Numbered from the stretch's first letter, positions 23,090-35,919 are shown. The stretch: 64,000 bases of DNA from Eonycteris spelaea (GCA_003508835.1 PUFA01000057.1:6646501-6710500); one strand, 5' to 3'. The notes: generated by a model from the letters alone, not told the origin. Numbers and translations are program-made.

Positions 23090-23735
23090 TTTAAAAACTT
23101 TAAATAATAATCTTTTTATTATTCTGATAAAATATGTATATTATAAAATTTACCATTTTAACCATTTTTAAGTGTATACTTCAATGATATTAAATACATT
23201 CACACTGTTGTACTACCACTACCATAACCTATCTACATTCAGAACTCTTTCATCATCCCAAACTGAAACTATACCCATTAAAAATAACTCCCCGCACCCT
23301 CTCCACACAGCCCCTGGCAACCACCATTCTACTTTCTGTCCCTATGAATTCCAGGTACCTCATATAAATTAAATCATACAATATTCTTTTGTGTGCCTTC
23401 ATTCACTTAGCATATGTCTTCAGGGTTTATCTAAGTTGTCATATGTATCAGAATGTCATTTCTTTCTCAGGCTGAATGGTATATATATAACATCTTGTTT
23501 ATCCATTCATCTGCCAATGAACACTTCAATCTTTTGGCTGCTGTGAATAATACTGCTATGAACATGGATTTACAAATACCTCTTCAAGACCATACTTTCA
23601 GTTCTTTTGGGAATACGCCCAGAAGTAGAATTGTTAGATGATATGATAATTTTGTTTTTAAGTTTTTAGGAACCACCATACTGTTTTCCACAGCAACTTC
23701 ACCATTTTACATTCCTATTCACAGTGCACAAGGGT
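23090..23735 (-). mobile_element. Old L1 3' end (antisense), first part
   Basis: 3' UTR and ORF2 end in antisense: 'aatttaccattttaaccatt', 'cccctggcaaccaccattct', 'ggctgctgtgaataatactg', 'ctgttttccacagcaacttc'. The copy resumes at about 24,045 after a younger L1 end. Confidence 0.8.
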
Positions 23736-24040
23736 TTTTTTTAAAAACAAATTTATTTATTTAAATTAGTTTCAAGTCTACAATACATTGGTTAGACATC
23801 TATATCATTCATAAAATGATTCCCTCAATTGCTCCCTCCTTCCCCTGGCCCTCCACGTAGGCATCATTTTAATGCTAACTGCATTTCCTGTGTCGTGCTT
23901 CCCATCCTCATGCCCAACTATCAACTACTAATTTGTATTCTTTAATCCTTCACCCCATTCTCCCAGCTCCCCAACCCCTGTCCCCTATGTCACCAAATGT
24001 CCACTATATTTGTGAATCTGGTTTTGATGTTTTGTTTTGG
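23736..24040 (-). mobile_element. Younger L1 3' end nested in an older L1
   Basis: A second antisense L1 3' UTR ('aaattagtttcaagtctaca', 'cattggttagacatctatat') sits inside the older copy. It is 5'-truncated to about 300 bases. About 30 bases of the host L1 are missing at the insertion point. Confidence 0.65.
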
Positions 24041-24835
24041 TGTTGGTTTTTGGTTTTTTTCTTTTATAATAGCCATCCTAATAGGTGCGAGGTTGTATCT
24101 TGTAGTTTTGACTTGAATTTCCCTAATGATTGGTGACGTTGAACATTGTTTCTTGTGTTTATTGGCCATTTGTGTATTTCCTTTGGAGTGGTGTTTTCCC
24201 ACTACCATCTATTGAAAAGACTGTCCTTTCCCCTTGCATGGTCTTAGCACCCTTGTCAAAAGTCATTTGACCCTATAGATGAGGCTTATTTACTTGGTTC
24301 TCTCTTCTATTCCAGTGGTCTATATGTTTTTATGCCAGTGCCACACAGTTTGGATTACTATAGCTTTGCAGAAAGTTTTGAAATCACAAAGAATGAGGTC
24401 CTCTAACTTTGTTTTGTTTTGTTTTCTCTCAAGATTGCTTTAGCTCTTTGCAGTCCCTTGATGTTCTATATGAATTTAAGGATAGATTTTTCTGTTTCTG
24501 CAAAAGTGTCATTGGAATTTTAATAAGGATTGCATTAACCCTGTTGGTCACTTTTGGTAATGAACATCTTAACAATATTAAGTCACCTAATCCATGATTA
24601 TGAAATGTCTTTCCATTTATTTATGTCTTCCTTTATTTTCTCTTAAAGATGTTTTGTACCTTTCAGTGCATAAGTCTTTCACCTCCTTGATTAATTCTTA
24701 GTATTTTATTCTTTTTGACACTACTGTAAATAGAATTATTCTCCTAATTACCTTTTCAGATTATTCAGTGTTAGTGTATAGAAATGCACTGATATTTGTG
24801 TTTTGATTTTGTAGCCCACTCTATCGCTTGTTTTT
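24041..24835 (-). mobile_element. Old L1 ORF2 (antisense), second part
   Basis: Continues the copy at 23,090: 'atagccatcctaataggtgc', 'cctaatgattggtgacgttg', 'tggtcttagcacccttgtca', 'cagtttggattactatagct'. The coding frame is full of stops. Confidence 0.8.
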
Positions 24836-25059
24836 AAAAATGTCTGCATTGGGAGTTTTCCACACAATCAGTATTTAGACATACCTCATCATACCCTGGA
24901 TAGCATTTCATAGTGTGAATATTCTAGACCTGACACCAAAGATGCTTGTTTTTGTACCTAAGCTGAGAATAGTTTTAAAGTAGTATGTACGTAATTATCT
25001 CTATCTTGTCTCTTGGCCCACAAAGCCTTTTAAGAAAAAGTTTATCAATCCCCATTCTA
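24836..25059 (-). mobile_element. hAT fragment in otherwise unassigned sequence
   Basis: At 25,013-25,058 'ttggcccacaaagcctttta' then 'agaaaaagtttatcaatccc' is the end of a Charlie-type MITE related to the one at 6,936. The part before it is unassigned. Confidence 0.4.
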
Positions 25060-26510
25060 GAACTCACTTGGCCAGTCTCCTACGGAAAGGACAACTGAGT
25101 CGTTTCTAACCCAATGCTATTATAAACAATATTTCTATAACATTCGCATTCACTGAATTTACCCTACAGGTATACCTGTAGGGTAAATTTCTAGCAGAGT
25201 AAGAATTGCTCGATCAAGGGGTCATGCATTTTAATTTTTGATAGTTAACCACAAATGACCCTGGAATGAAATTATAGCCATTTACCTTTCATCAGCAGTG
25301 CCTCTTTCCTACATGTTTACAATGCAGATTATTAATCTTTTAAAATTTTATTATCTTGTTGGAATTTCCATTTCTTAATTGTAAATTAGGTTGAACACTT
25401 TCATTTATAAACTACCCATGCTTGACTTATATTCATTTTTCTTTTGGACTGTTTCATTACTGATATTTATCAGCTCTTTTTTTTTAAATATAGTTCTTTA
25501 TATAGTAAGACAATTGGACCTTTGTCATATGACTAAGAAATGTTTTTACCAAGTTGATCATTAAAAATTATTTTCATAAATATTTTTCCCTAAGTAAATC
25601 TTATCTGTACATAAATGTAGCAGTCTTTTCCTTTATGGTTTCTGGTTTTATGTCTACTTAGAAAGATCTCTACTTGGAAGCGATTAAAGAAAAAACTCCC
25701 AAATTTTCTTCCAGTGCTTTTATGTTTTTAAAAGTACTTTCATCCATCTGGAATTGACTCTGGTATAAGGAGTAAGGTATGGCTCCAGCTGGCACTCAGC
25801 TGTCCTGAAGCCATTTATTGAATAATTTATCTTTTTTTCACAACTTTGAAATGCCACCTTTCCATATGTATTTGTGTCTATTTTAGGACCCTCTAATTTG
25901 TTCCATTGATCTAGCTATATTCATATGCTATTTCAAGCTTCTTTAATTAAGTACAGTTTTGTAATGACTTTTATTATTTGGAAAGAATAGTTCTCCCTAT
26001 TAGCCTTCTTCCGTAGCATTTTCTTGGCTAACCTTGCATTTTATTTTCCACATGAACTTTAGAATCAGCTTGTCCAATTAAAAAGTATATATTTTCCTTG
26101 AGATTACATTGTTTTTAGACAAATTCAGAGAGTAAAAAATATAGTTCTATTTGAAAATAGGTATGTCTTGCTATTCATTTAATTTTAAATAAAAATTCTT
26201 TGCTAAATCTCTAAAGTTTTAGTTCATTTAAATTTATTTTAATTAAGCTTATTCCTAGGTATTCTGTCTTTTGCGAGTACAATAAATGGGTTTTCCTTCT
26301 ATTATATTATTTCTAACAGATTCTTTGCACATCTGAAGCTGCTTTTGCATATTAAATTTGCATTTAGTCATAGTACTGATTTTTAAAAAAATTCTATTCA
26401 CTTTTCAGTGTCTTTTGGATTCTCTAGATATACAATTGCATTACCTGCAATAAAGATAACTTTACTTTCTCTTAGAAGTTAATTACATGTTTACTTTTAC
26501 TACAAGATTT
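25060..26510 (-). mobile_element. Old L1 (antisense)
   Basis: ORF2 end and interior in antisense: 'gctattataaacaatatttc', 'tttcatcagcagtgcctctt', 'ggaattgactctggtataag', 'ttctttaattaagtacagtt', 'cttattcctaggtattctgt'. It is AT-rich and heavily diverged (L1M-type). A perfect palindrome at 25,156-25,189 interrupts the normal sequence. Confidence 0.75.
25156..25189. repeat. 34-base perfect palindrome
   Basis: The 17 bases AATTTACCCTACAGGTA are followed at once by their exact reverse complement, with no spacer. The right half fits the expected antisense L1 sequence here; the left half does not. Confidence 0.95.
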
Positions 26511-26654
26511 CATCGCAGGGCCATGCAAGGAGATCCTAGTTCTGTCCTCCTAGAAGTCCGTGTCTACATCTGGGATACACCAGTGCCAAATGGCTAATTC
26601 TCCATTCTGGGTCCCAGTGACTGATTTCTCCCAATCGTAAACTTAACAGAGCGA
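26511..26654. other. Unassigned sequence between two L1s
   Basis: About 140 bases with no recognised feature. Confidence 0.4.
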
Positions 26655-28078
26655 AGGTTTTCTTTTTCAAGTAAAGTTGACATTTAATATTATTTTATAT
26701 TAGTGTCTAGCATACAGCATAGTAGTTATATATTTACATAATTTACAAAGTGATACCCCAATTAGTCTAGTAACCACCTAATACCATAGTTATTACAGTA
26801 TTATTGACTATATTCCCTATGCGCTACTTCACATCTATATGACTATTTTGTAACTACCAAATTGTACTTCTTAACACCTTCACCTCTTTCACCCAGCCCC
26901 CAACCTCCTTCCATCTGGCAATCACCAGTTCTCTGTATCTATGACTCTGTTTTTGTTTGTTTGTTCATTTATTTTGTTCTTTAGGTCTCACATAAGTGAA
27001 ACATATGGTGTTTGTCTTTATCTGTCTGACTTATTTCACTTAGCCTAATACCCTATAGGTCCATTCATATCATTGCAAATGTAAGATTTTATTTTGGGAG
27101 GAGTTTCTTATGACTGAGTAACATTCTATTGTATATATGTACCACAGCTTCTCTATCCAATCATCTATTGGTGGTACTTAGGTTGCTTTCAGATCTTGGC
27201 TATTGTAAATAGCACTGCAGTGAACATAGGGGTGCATATATCTTTTCAAATTACTGTTTTGGTTTTCTTCAGATGAATACCCAGAAGTGGAATTGCTGGA
27301 TCATAAGTAGTTCTCTTTTTAATTTTTTGAGGAACCTCCAAACAGTTTTCCATAGTGGTTGTATCAATTTGCAATCCCACATCCTTGCCAATGCTTATTG
27401 TTTTTGATTTATTGATGATAGCCATTTTGACAGGTGTGAGGTGATATCCCATTGTGGTTTTAGTTTGTATTTCTCTGATGATTAGAGACATTGAGTTTCT
27501 TTTCATATGTCTATTGGCCATCTGTATCTTCTCTTTTGAGAAATGCTTATTCAGGTCCTCTGCCCATTTTTTCTTGAATTGTTTGCCTTTTTGATGTGGA
27601 GTTGTATGAGTTCTTTATAAATGTTGGATATTAATCTGTTATCAGCTCTATCATTGGCAAATATCTTCTCCCATTTGGTGGGCCATATTTTTGTTTTCTT
27701 GATGGTTTCCTTTGCTATGCAAAAACTTTTAGTTTGATGTAGTCCCATTTATTTATTTTTTCTTTTTTTCCCCTTGCCCTGGAAATACATCAGAAAGAAT
27801 ATTGCTAAGAGTAATGCCTATATTTTCTTTTAGGAGCTTTATGGTTTGGGGTCTTATTTTTAAGTCTTTAATCTTTGAGTTTATTCTTGTATATAGTATA
27901 AGAAAGTGGTCCAGTTTCATATTATTTTTGCATGTGTCTGTCCAGTTTTCCCAGTACCATTTATTACATAGACTGTCTTACCCTATTGTATATTCTTGCC
28001 TCTGTTGTCATAGATTAAATGACCATATAGGTTTGGATTTATTTCTGGGCTCTCTATTCTGTTTCATTGATCTATGTG
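26655..28078 (-). mobile_element. 5'-truncated L1 (antisense), Laurasiatherian type
   Basis: 3' UTR ('gtgtctagcatacagcatag', 'gaccaccta...'-type words at 26,770) runs into the ORF2 C-terminus in reverse ('ataaacatagg...' region near 27,220) and stops near 28,078. The antisense frames 27,246-27,521 and 27,551-27,748 encode ORF2 C-terminal motifs ([20 protein letters not shown] and GLHQTKSFCIAKETIKK). AACAGAG occurs at both edges (about 26,645 and 28,079) and may be a decayed target duplication. Confidence 0.85.
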
Positions 28079-28254
28079 AACAGAGAGGAGTTTTAAGCAG
28101 AGAAATGACAGGGTCATATCTGGAGCTAAGAAAACCATCCATTCACTGATGAGCAGACCAGCACAACCCTGTGGTTGAGAGAACCCAGCAGCTGGGACAT
28201 GGAAAGCAGTCAAACCCAAGAGAGATTAAGGAGGTAGAACTGGTTAAAATTCAA
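28079..28254. other. Unassigned sequence
   Basis: 'ttaagcagagaaatgacagg' recalls an old medium-copy repeat also hinted at in 34,955-35,290. Not named. Confidence 0.3.
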
Positions 28255-28395
28255 TGAGCAGTTATTAGATGTCACGTGTTAGCACTTAAAGCCCAACCAT
28301 CCTAGGATCATTTCCCACCACGGATGGAAGAACTGGGGCTCAGAGCAGTAACATGCCCCAGGGATCCTGGCTAGCAGGTGATGGTGCCCATATTG
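28255..28395 (-). repeat. MIR SINE fragment
   Basis: Antisense MIR words 'gaagaactggggctcagagc' and 'agtaacatgccccaggg' with the preceding 'cagttattagatgtcacgtg'. Confidence 0.5.
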
Positions 28396-28754
28396 GACTT
28401 GGCTGCTGAATCCCTATGTAGCACTGGGATCAAGAGAAGGAGTCACAGAGGGATAGGGGCTTTGGAGGCTGCCACTCAACAGGGGAGCTGGCAGGAACAG
28501 GGGAGGAGACCCGGGGCCAGGAAGATAGAGCTCCACTCTGGACATGCCAAGAGGCCAGTGCAACAAGCAGTGGGGTCTCTGCTGGGTGCTGAGACACCTA
28601 TCCTTTCTGAAGCCCTGAGGATGGCTAACTCAAGGGTTTGGTGTGAGCAACCCCCACCAGTGGGAGCTAAACTTCTCTACTACAGGCCATTTCCCCTGCA
28701 ATATGCCCTGGGCATTGTTCCCTCTGCCAGACAGGCCTTCCTTATTGAATCCAC
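28396..28754. other. Unassigned sequence with a chance 152-codon frame
   Basis: The longest open frame of the window (28,378-28,836, + strand) spans this block. It enters and leaves MIR sequence, has no domain and no retrocopy signs, so it is not called as a gene. Confidence 0.5.
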
Positions 28755-28925
28755 CCTGATCACTCTGCCACTTACCAGCATGGAGACTCTGGCTAAGTTA
28801 TTTAACCTCTCTGTCTCTCAGTCTTCTTGTCTGTAGATTGAGTATGCTCATGGTAACTCCTTCTAAAGTTTGTTATGAGGATTAAATGAATCAATATTAA
28901 TGCACATGTAAGTGTAATTTAAGTG
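28755..28925 (+). repeat. MIR SINE
   Basis: 'actctggctaagttatttaa', 'cctctctgtctctcagtctt' and 'tgttatgaggattaaatgaa' are MIR core landmarks on the + strand. Confidence 0.65.
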
Positions 28926-29184
28926 TGTGTTAAGTAAAAATATGAGAGAAGAGAATTTTATATGGGATGAGTTGCAAGTATTAAGGAACAAGGTCTATTT
29001 TATTTGGGGGTTAGTGATGTCAAGAGAGATGATTTAGGGGTGCTCCCCTGCCTGCACCTCCTTGCTGTGGGCCAGTTAAACCCAGAGTTCACCTCTTCTT
29101 GACAGTCTAGTGTGCTGTAGGGAAGTATGTCATGTGGTGATTCTAATTTCTTTAGTTCCTTCTCCCATTAACAGCTATGTTAGG
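28926..29184. other. Unassigned sequence
   Basis: Nothing recognised. Confidence 0.4.
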
Positions 29185-29640
29185 TCTTCAGTAGTCATTC
29201 ATTTTTTTATGTTATGTTTTCATCACTTTTTAATAGAAAAGCGAACATTGTAAAAGTACGATACAATGAATATTCACAAACTGAACATACTCTAGTACCA
29301 GATTAAGAAACAGAGCGTGGTTAGCCCCTCCTGGTCGCTCCCCAACCCAGAGGTAACCACTGTCTCAGTGCACATCTGACTGAATGGCTGCCCTCTGCCT
29401 ATTGCCACATTTGACATGTATGGAATCCCATAGCGTGAGCTCTGCCAGCTCCGGCTTTTTGGCCTCTGCGCTATGTCTGTGAGATTCATTCATGCGATCA
29501 AACATAGCAGGAGTATGTTCATTCTCATGTGTGAGTGTTTCTGTCACATATTTTCACTGTTATAAAAGATCATGTGTGAATAAACCACAATTAATTTATC
29601 CATTCTTTTGTTGATGGACATTTGAGTTGTTTCTAATTGA
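29185..29640 (-). mobile_element. Old L1 3' UTR (antisense)
   Basis: 'aacattgtaaaagtacgata', 'aacccagaggtaaccactgt', 'attcatgcgatcaaacatag' and 'gatggacatttgagttgttt' match the 3' part of old L1M copies in reverse. Confidence 0.65.
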
Positions 29641-30039
29641 AGGTGGTTCAAACAGCAATACAGAGGACACACTTTGGGTGGCTCCATGAACTCATTTTTC
29701 TTGCTAGAGGGGAAAGATGTGTTCAGCTTTTGGAAATGATGCCAAGCAGGTTTCCAAGATGGTTGTACCAATTTTCACCTGCCTGGAATTAGTTAACTTT
29801 AAGAGCCAGGGACCTTTCTTTAATGTTGAACTACTTCCTGTATTTGAATAATTTGGATCAGCCTGGCATAGCATATAGTGATCCCTAATGTCTTCATTTT
29901 CAACTGAGGACTGTAAAATGCTGCTCAAGGAATATAATTTGTTTTCCATTTACCCAAAGACCAAGGGAACAATGGAAACCAGTATTCTTGAATCTCTCCT
30001 CATTGCATTAACTATTAGTTAATCAATTGCGTGCTAATC
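29641..30039. other. Unassigned sequence
   Basis: Two overlapping minus-strand frames of 75 and 81 codons, no motif. Nothing else seen. Confidence 0.4.
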
Positions 30040-30270
30040 AGGATCTGGGGCTCTGGAGTCAGCCTCCTGGGGTAGGTGCTAGTTGCCCTGACACCTAACT
30101 GGGCACCCCACCCAACACAAGAGATTTGACCCCTTGAGCCCGTGTCCTCATTTGTAAAGGGTGATACAATCGTATCTACTTCATAGAGTGGTTGTAGGGA
30201 TTGAATAAGATCTTCGATGTGGGCTCCTTAAAACAGGAAATGACATCATAAATGTTCAATAAACACGTTA
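30040..30270 (+). repeat. MIR SINE
   Basis: 'ggggctctggagtcagcctc', 'ccgtgtcctcatttgtaaag', 'ttcatagagtggttgtaggg' and 'aatgttcaataaacacgtta' follow MIR from 5' to 3'. Confidence 0.65.
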
Positions 30271-31829
30271 TGGTTTTGATATTGTCAAAAAAAAAAAAGG
30301 ACCAATAATTTAAAATAGGATTTGGGGCAGAATGTATTAAAACAATGCTGTCAGCTGCTTAAAAAAAAAAAATACCACATCGAGCTCTCCTAGCTAGAGC
30401 CCAGTAACTCAGAAACACCACCCAAAAGAACAAACACAGTAGGGTGTGGGAAGCCAAGTCTCCACACTAAGGCTTAAGTTCAAGACTGGAGCACAGACTC
30501 TTACTCACCTCAGCACAGAGCAGCAGCCCTCAGGTCCGGTGCAGCTCTTGCCCGCCCACTGGTGGTTAGAGGAGAAAGGCCACTGTAGGCATGAGGTGTG
30601 ACCGAAGGACCACAGGATCAACATTATCAGGAACTTGGAATTTCAAAATGACCAAAGAGACCTTTAATAGGACTTTTATAGTTCACATCCAAGGTGATGT
30701 GACACTGTGACACAAACCTCTCTTTCCTCTTCTGTGAAATGGATGACCATTCTCAAGGTGGTAGGAAGGAGATGCCACTCTGTTAATATAGATAAGTCCT
30801 TGATAAAGGTAAGACTAAGAGGTTCCAGAAAAGTGGCCCTGGGTAATTCTTCTCTTTTCTGGGTGTGCCCCAAAAACTGCTGTTCCTGCCTTCCTTACCG
30901 TGAGATACTGGGTGATTCACCAGGTTCATCTGGGAGCAGGCACTAAGGCGCCTGCTCATCTTCTCAGACATGCAAGATCCCAGGTTTTGTTCTCCAAGTC
31001 TTGGCATCTTCAGCCAAAGTTCCTGGGTTCTGGCTGCAAACTGTGGGAGAGTGGAGTGCCAACCAGCTCCTCCCCATGGGGCATTGTTAGGGCATTAGTC
31101 ACCTAGGAAAGCCCTGGAGCGTTTTTGTTAATATAGCAACAGAAACACTCCACGCTGACAACTTCTTTGGTATTCCAGGCTCTGTCATCTCCAGAAAGCT
31201 TTATCAAGCCATTGCCATTTACTCATAAGTACAGTGCCAGGAACGTGGGCTGTGTGCCTGGCTCTACCGCACTCAAACCACTCTTTACTTCAAAAGTCCT
31301 CTGGCAGCCCCTCCTGAAATCATTTGGGCTCAGGATGTCACTCCCTGGTCATGCCTGGATTCTTGACTGATTTATTAAGTTTTATGGGGAAAGGTTTTTC
31401 TCTCTGATTTGCTTGGCAAATGCTTTTTGCCTCCTGTTCCAAGATGATTACAAGAAGTGTATGGTGAAGAAGTAGAGGCTCCAGTCACACGTGGTCCCCA
31501 GAGCTGCTCTGACAGTTTTCCAGAGGCCTGAGGGGCTGGGCAGGGAGTGTATGAAGCTGGGTTTGGGTGAGTCATTCGCCTAAAGATCTGGACACGTGGT
31601 CTAGTTCAGGGCTATACTGAACATTGCCACAGGGAGTTGCAAACTCCCATGACCCCCAGGTCAGGCAGTGGTGGAGGCTGGTGAACTGGAGAATGCTTGT
31701 CCCTTTTGGAGGGCAGCTCCTGCCCCTCTAGTTGCTTTGTGGAAATAAGTACCCAGCTTTGCCAGATCTTTTGGTTTGTCAAAAGAGGCCAGGAATTTGG
31801 AGTTGCACAATTTCCAGATATTTCATTTT
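30271..31829. other. Unassigned sequence with two A tracts
   Basis: A runs of 12-13 bases at 30,286 and 30,361. No exon, RNA or named repeat. Frames of 60-80 codons on both strands overlap each other and show no motif. Confidence 0.4.
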
Positions 31830-32510
31830 GGCAACTATTAAAAAAACATTGTATAATGACATGGAAAAATGCTCAGCATCACTAATCATTAAGGAAATGC
31901 ACCTCACACTCATTAGGATGGCTATCATAAAGAAACATGTTGGTGAGAATGTGGACAAATTGGAGCCCGTATGGGCTATTGATGGGAATGCCAAATAGTA
32001 TAACTGCTATGGAAAACAATATGGCTATTCATCAGAAAGTTAAAAATAGAATTACCTTATGACCCAGCAATTCCAGTTTGGGATATATATTAAAAAGAAT
32101 TGATAACAGGGCCATGAAGAGATACTAGTAGCCTATATTCATAGCAGAATTATTCACAAGAGTTAAAATATGAGAACAACCCAAGTGTCATGTGATGGAA
32201 TATTATTCAGCCTTCAAAAGGAAGGTTATTCTACACATGCTACACATGAACAACCTTGAGGACATTATAATAAGAAAAATAAGTAAATCACAGAAAGATA
32301 AATATTGTATGATTCTGCTTATATGGGGGACTGTGTTGTTAAATTCATAGAAATTCTACAGAAAGATGAAAACAGTTCTGGAGATGGATGGTGGTGATGG
32401 TTACACAACAATGTGAATGTACTTAATGCCATTGAATTGTACACTTAAAATGCTGAAGATGGTAAGTTTTATATCATGTGTATTCTGTAATAATTTTAAA
32501 AAATGGAAAA
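31830..32510 (+). mobile_element. Old L1 3' end
   Basis: ORF2 C-terminus ('atggaaaaatgctcagcatc', 'gacccagcaattccagtttg', 'aatattattcagccttcaaa') and 3' UTR ('gaattgtacacttaaaatgc') on the + strand, ending near 32,510 in an A-rich run. Frames are broken. Confidence 0.8.
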
Positions 32511-32849
32511 AAGTTATAAGTGCAGTTCAGGCCAAACAAAATTTGTCTTCAAGCTCAGCAGGGCCCAAGGCTGCTAGCTTGTCCCCTCTGCTGTGACTGA
32601 TCTTCCACATCAGCCTGTTCACTGGAGCCATATGCCTGCCTGTCCCAGCTATACACAGGGACTGGGCACACTTGCGTTTGAATCTGGCTTTGCTTCTTAC
32701 CAATTGTGAGATGTTGGATACTTCTATGGATAGATCATGAATTATAATAGCTTTGTGTGTCTGTGTTTGTTTCTTACCTGAAGGTCTCTGGAGATAGTGA
32801 CCCCAAATGCCTCAGCCCGGACGTTCTGGGTTCACTGGTCCAGGTACGA
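32511..32849. other. Unassigned sequence
   Basis: No gene or family recognised. The left edge of the following L1 is uncertain and could lie within this block. Confidence 0.35.
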
Positions 32850-34860
32850 TATCTATTGCTATAGCTGAGACGTCATCAAACAGTATTAGAGAGGTCATTC
32901 TGCCCAGAGGATTCCCTGAAACTCCACCTTCTCCAACTGGCGGCCCCACCCAAGCACATTCAGATGTGTCCTTGGTGCGTCTAGTGCTCCTTGCTGAGCC
33001 AACTCTAAGACTCATACTAGCAGCAGCTTACCTTCGTTTGTGGCATGGCTTCTTAAGGCAACTATAAGCACAGCATCTGTGGATTGCTTGCTGAATCTTA
33101 ACAGGTGGCCCAAAGGATCACAGGCTGGGGCTAAACTTGGCCTGCAGATGAACCCTTCTCAGGACTGTGCCACTGGATGCCTACTACACAAAGCCAAGCT
33201 AAAAAGACTGGGAGACATAGAAGCTTTTCTTAGTACATAAAAAACAGACACAGAAAAGCAGCCAAAATGGGAAGACAAAGAAGCAGAAATCATATGAGAA
33301 AACAGAACAGAGATCCAGGAATAATAGAGTCAAGCAATCTAACAGATGCAGAATTCAAAATATTGGTTATAAAGATGCTCAAATAACTTAAAGGAAGTGT
33401 AGATGAACTAACTCAGTGAGAACTTTAACAAAGAGATTTAAAAAAGCATAAAAATGGAAATCGAAATGACAAAAGGAAACGAATCAGAAATGAAGAAGAC
33501 ATTATGTGAGATAAAGAGTATATTACAAGGAATAAACAGAGTGGATAAAGAACAGGATTGAACCACTGGTATAGAAGTTGGAGAAGCCAAGGACAGTCAA
33601 TCAGAATGGCAAGAAAAAGTAATCAAGACAGTAACAATAATTTAAGGAGCCTATGGGATACAATTAAATGTAAAAATATCCATGTCATAGGGGTACCTGA
33701 AGAAAAACAAGAGGTTGAAGAGCTATTTGAAGAAATGATGGAAAACTTCCCTCATCCTGTGAAGGAAATAGACATACAACCCCAGGAAGCTTAGAGAGTC
33801 CCAAAAACCAGGAACCCAAAGAGGTCCACACCAAGACACATTATAATTAAAATACCAAAGGTTAAATACAAAAAGAGAATCTTAAAAGCAGCAAGAGAAA
33901 AGAAGCTAGTTACCTACAAGGGAGCACCCATAAGACTGGCAGCTGATTTCTCAAAAGAAACCATGCTGGACAGAAAAGTGTGGCTCAAAATATTGAACAT
34001 GATGAAAATCCATGATCTACAACCACGAATAAATACTTTATCTGGCAAAGCTACCATTTAGAGTCGAAGGACAGAGAAAGAGCTTTCCAGAATTCTTCAA
34101 TGCCAAGCCAGTATTACAGCAATTGTTGGAGGACTTCTTTAAGAAGAAAAAACATGTGTCAAAAACATGAATGAAGAAGAGTAATAACTACATATCTATC
34201 AACAAGTACCTCAAATGGAAAAGAATTAACTGCTCCAACCAAAAGCAGAGTGGCTGAATGGATAAAAAAAAAAAACAAGACCCCTACATATGCTGCCTAC
34301 AAGAGACTTACTTCGGATTAAAAGACACATATAGACTAAAAGGAAGGAGATGGAAAAAGATATTGCCTTAATGGACCTAGCGGATATTACGCTGAATGAA
34401 GTAAGTCAGATGGAGAAAGGCAAATATCACATGATTTCATGTACATGTGGAATCTAAAGACCAAAACAAATAAAAAACAACAAACAACAACAACAAAAAT
34501 AGAAACAAACTCATAGGTACAGAGAATATTTTGAAGACTACTAGATAGGAAGGGAGCTTCAGGGGGACAGCAAAAAAGGGCATTAAGAACTACAAATGGA
34601 TAGTTACAAAACAGGTTTAGCACAAGGGAAAGAGTTAATAATGTAACAAATATGTAATGGGAAGAGGGGTATTAGATTTAGTGGGGTGATCCCTTTTGTG
34701 AGTTCTATAGACCTCTAATCACTATGTTATACAACTGAAACTATATATTATTGTATATATTATTGTGTGCCAACTATAATTGAAAAAAAGCTCATTGAAT
34801 TGTACATTGTAAATATGAGCAACTAATTTTCTATTATATTTCAATAAAGCCAGGAAAAAA
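32850..34860 (+). mobile_element. L1 with 5' UTR, ORF1 and 3' end, ORF2 mostly deleted
   Basis: The 5' UTR end ('cccaaaggatcacaggctgg') is followed by ORF1 (about 33,290-34,150) and roughly 60 codons of the ORF2 endonuclease (PTYAAYKRLTSD). Near 34,365 the sequence jumps straight to the last ORF2 codons and the 3' UTR ('ctgaatgaagtaagtcagat'), ending in AATAAA-like sequence at 34,845-34,860. More than 3 kb of ORF2 is absent. The layout parallels 8,755-11,990, but the deletion ends at a different place. Confidence 0.8.
33558..33794 (+). pseudogene. L1 ORF1 RNA-binding domain remnant
   Basis: This 78-codon open piece includes the start of the ORF1 RRM-like domain: NIHVIGVPEEKQEVEELFEE followed by MMENFPHPVKEIDIQPQEA. 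It corresponds to the middle of the L1 RNA-binding protein. Stops lie on both sides. It is part of the surrounding L1. Confidence 0.75.
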
Positions 34861-35919
34861 ATAGTCAAAGAATCCCTCCCTCAGCATTAGGATAAACAGA
34901 TGATGAAAAAAATGCCTGTAAGGGATGTTCATGGAGAGCCTTACATCAGCATTGCTAGAGGATTTGGAGAGGCTGGAGCAATGGGACAGTTGTTAAGGAA
35001 GTGGGCAGAGACCAGCCGGTGAAAGTTCTAGTACCTTTAACTGAGCACTGTGGATCACAGTGGCAGGAGCCTCTGGTTGATGTTGAGCAGGGATGAGAAC
35101 TGGCCACATTTGAGTTTTAAATAGCTGACTCTGGCCAGTGTGGGGGCTGGTTTTGAAGGGGATGAGATTAGAGTTAGCAAGTCTGATGAGAAAGCTACTG
35201 TAGACATCTAGGCAAGAAATGATGAGGACTTCATTAGGACCAGCAGTGTGGGAAGAAGAGGAAAGGATAGCCTGGGGAAGTGTTTATAATATAGAAAATG
35301 TAATCGGTTGGCCCCATTTAATCAAAAGACAACAAATATGTTTTGAACACATTAGTAAATGAATGAATATTAATCAAGCTCTTGCTGGGACCCAGAGGAC
35401 TGTGGGGTAAGGCTGTGTAGGGTGAGCACTCCCCACGGGCAGCCAGCCAGCCTGAAGGTGAGTGAGGGCTATGAGGCCCACCTTGGACTCCACTCAGTAA
35501 GCACAGTAGAAAAGTTTGTAGGCATTAATAAAGAGATCTGAGAGAAAGATATATTTCCCCCCACCACCACCAGCAGTGTACAACTTGATTTATAAACCCA
35601 AAAGATGCCTGTGATCACATGTGAACTGCTGATTCAGGCTGGGTGTGCAGAGTTTTGAAAAGGCAAAATGCCATCTTTCTGTTTTTCTCACATAAGATAA
35701 GAGTTGGCTTTGTTGGAAAACAACTAACTTTCATTTCTCCCCTTGGGGTGAGATTAACCTTCAACATGTTGACTCAAGTGTAAATCAACCAATGAATTCA
35801 AATTTAGGATTTTCTTTCATCAAGGCTAGGAAGTGTTACCAGGACCCTCTGGACTGTGAGTTCAAGAAAAATTTTAGAAAGATGAGAAACTCAATAAATG
35901 AAACACTGAAGAACCTCAT
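34861..35919. other. Unassigned sequence, possible old repeat
   Basis: No gene. The stretch 34,955-35,290 ('gcaagaaatgatgaggactt', 'gtgggaagaagaggaaagga') resembles a mammal-wide repeat I cannot name. Confidence 0.35.

Noticed and set aside
28378..28836. 152-codon open frame, the longest in the window
   Set aside because: It overlaps MIR sequence at both ends, has no domain, and shows no retrocopy or exon signals.
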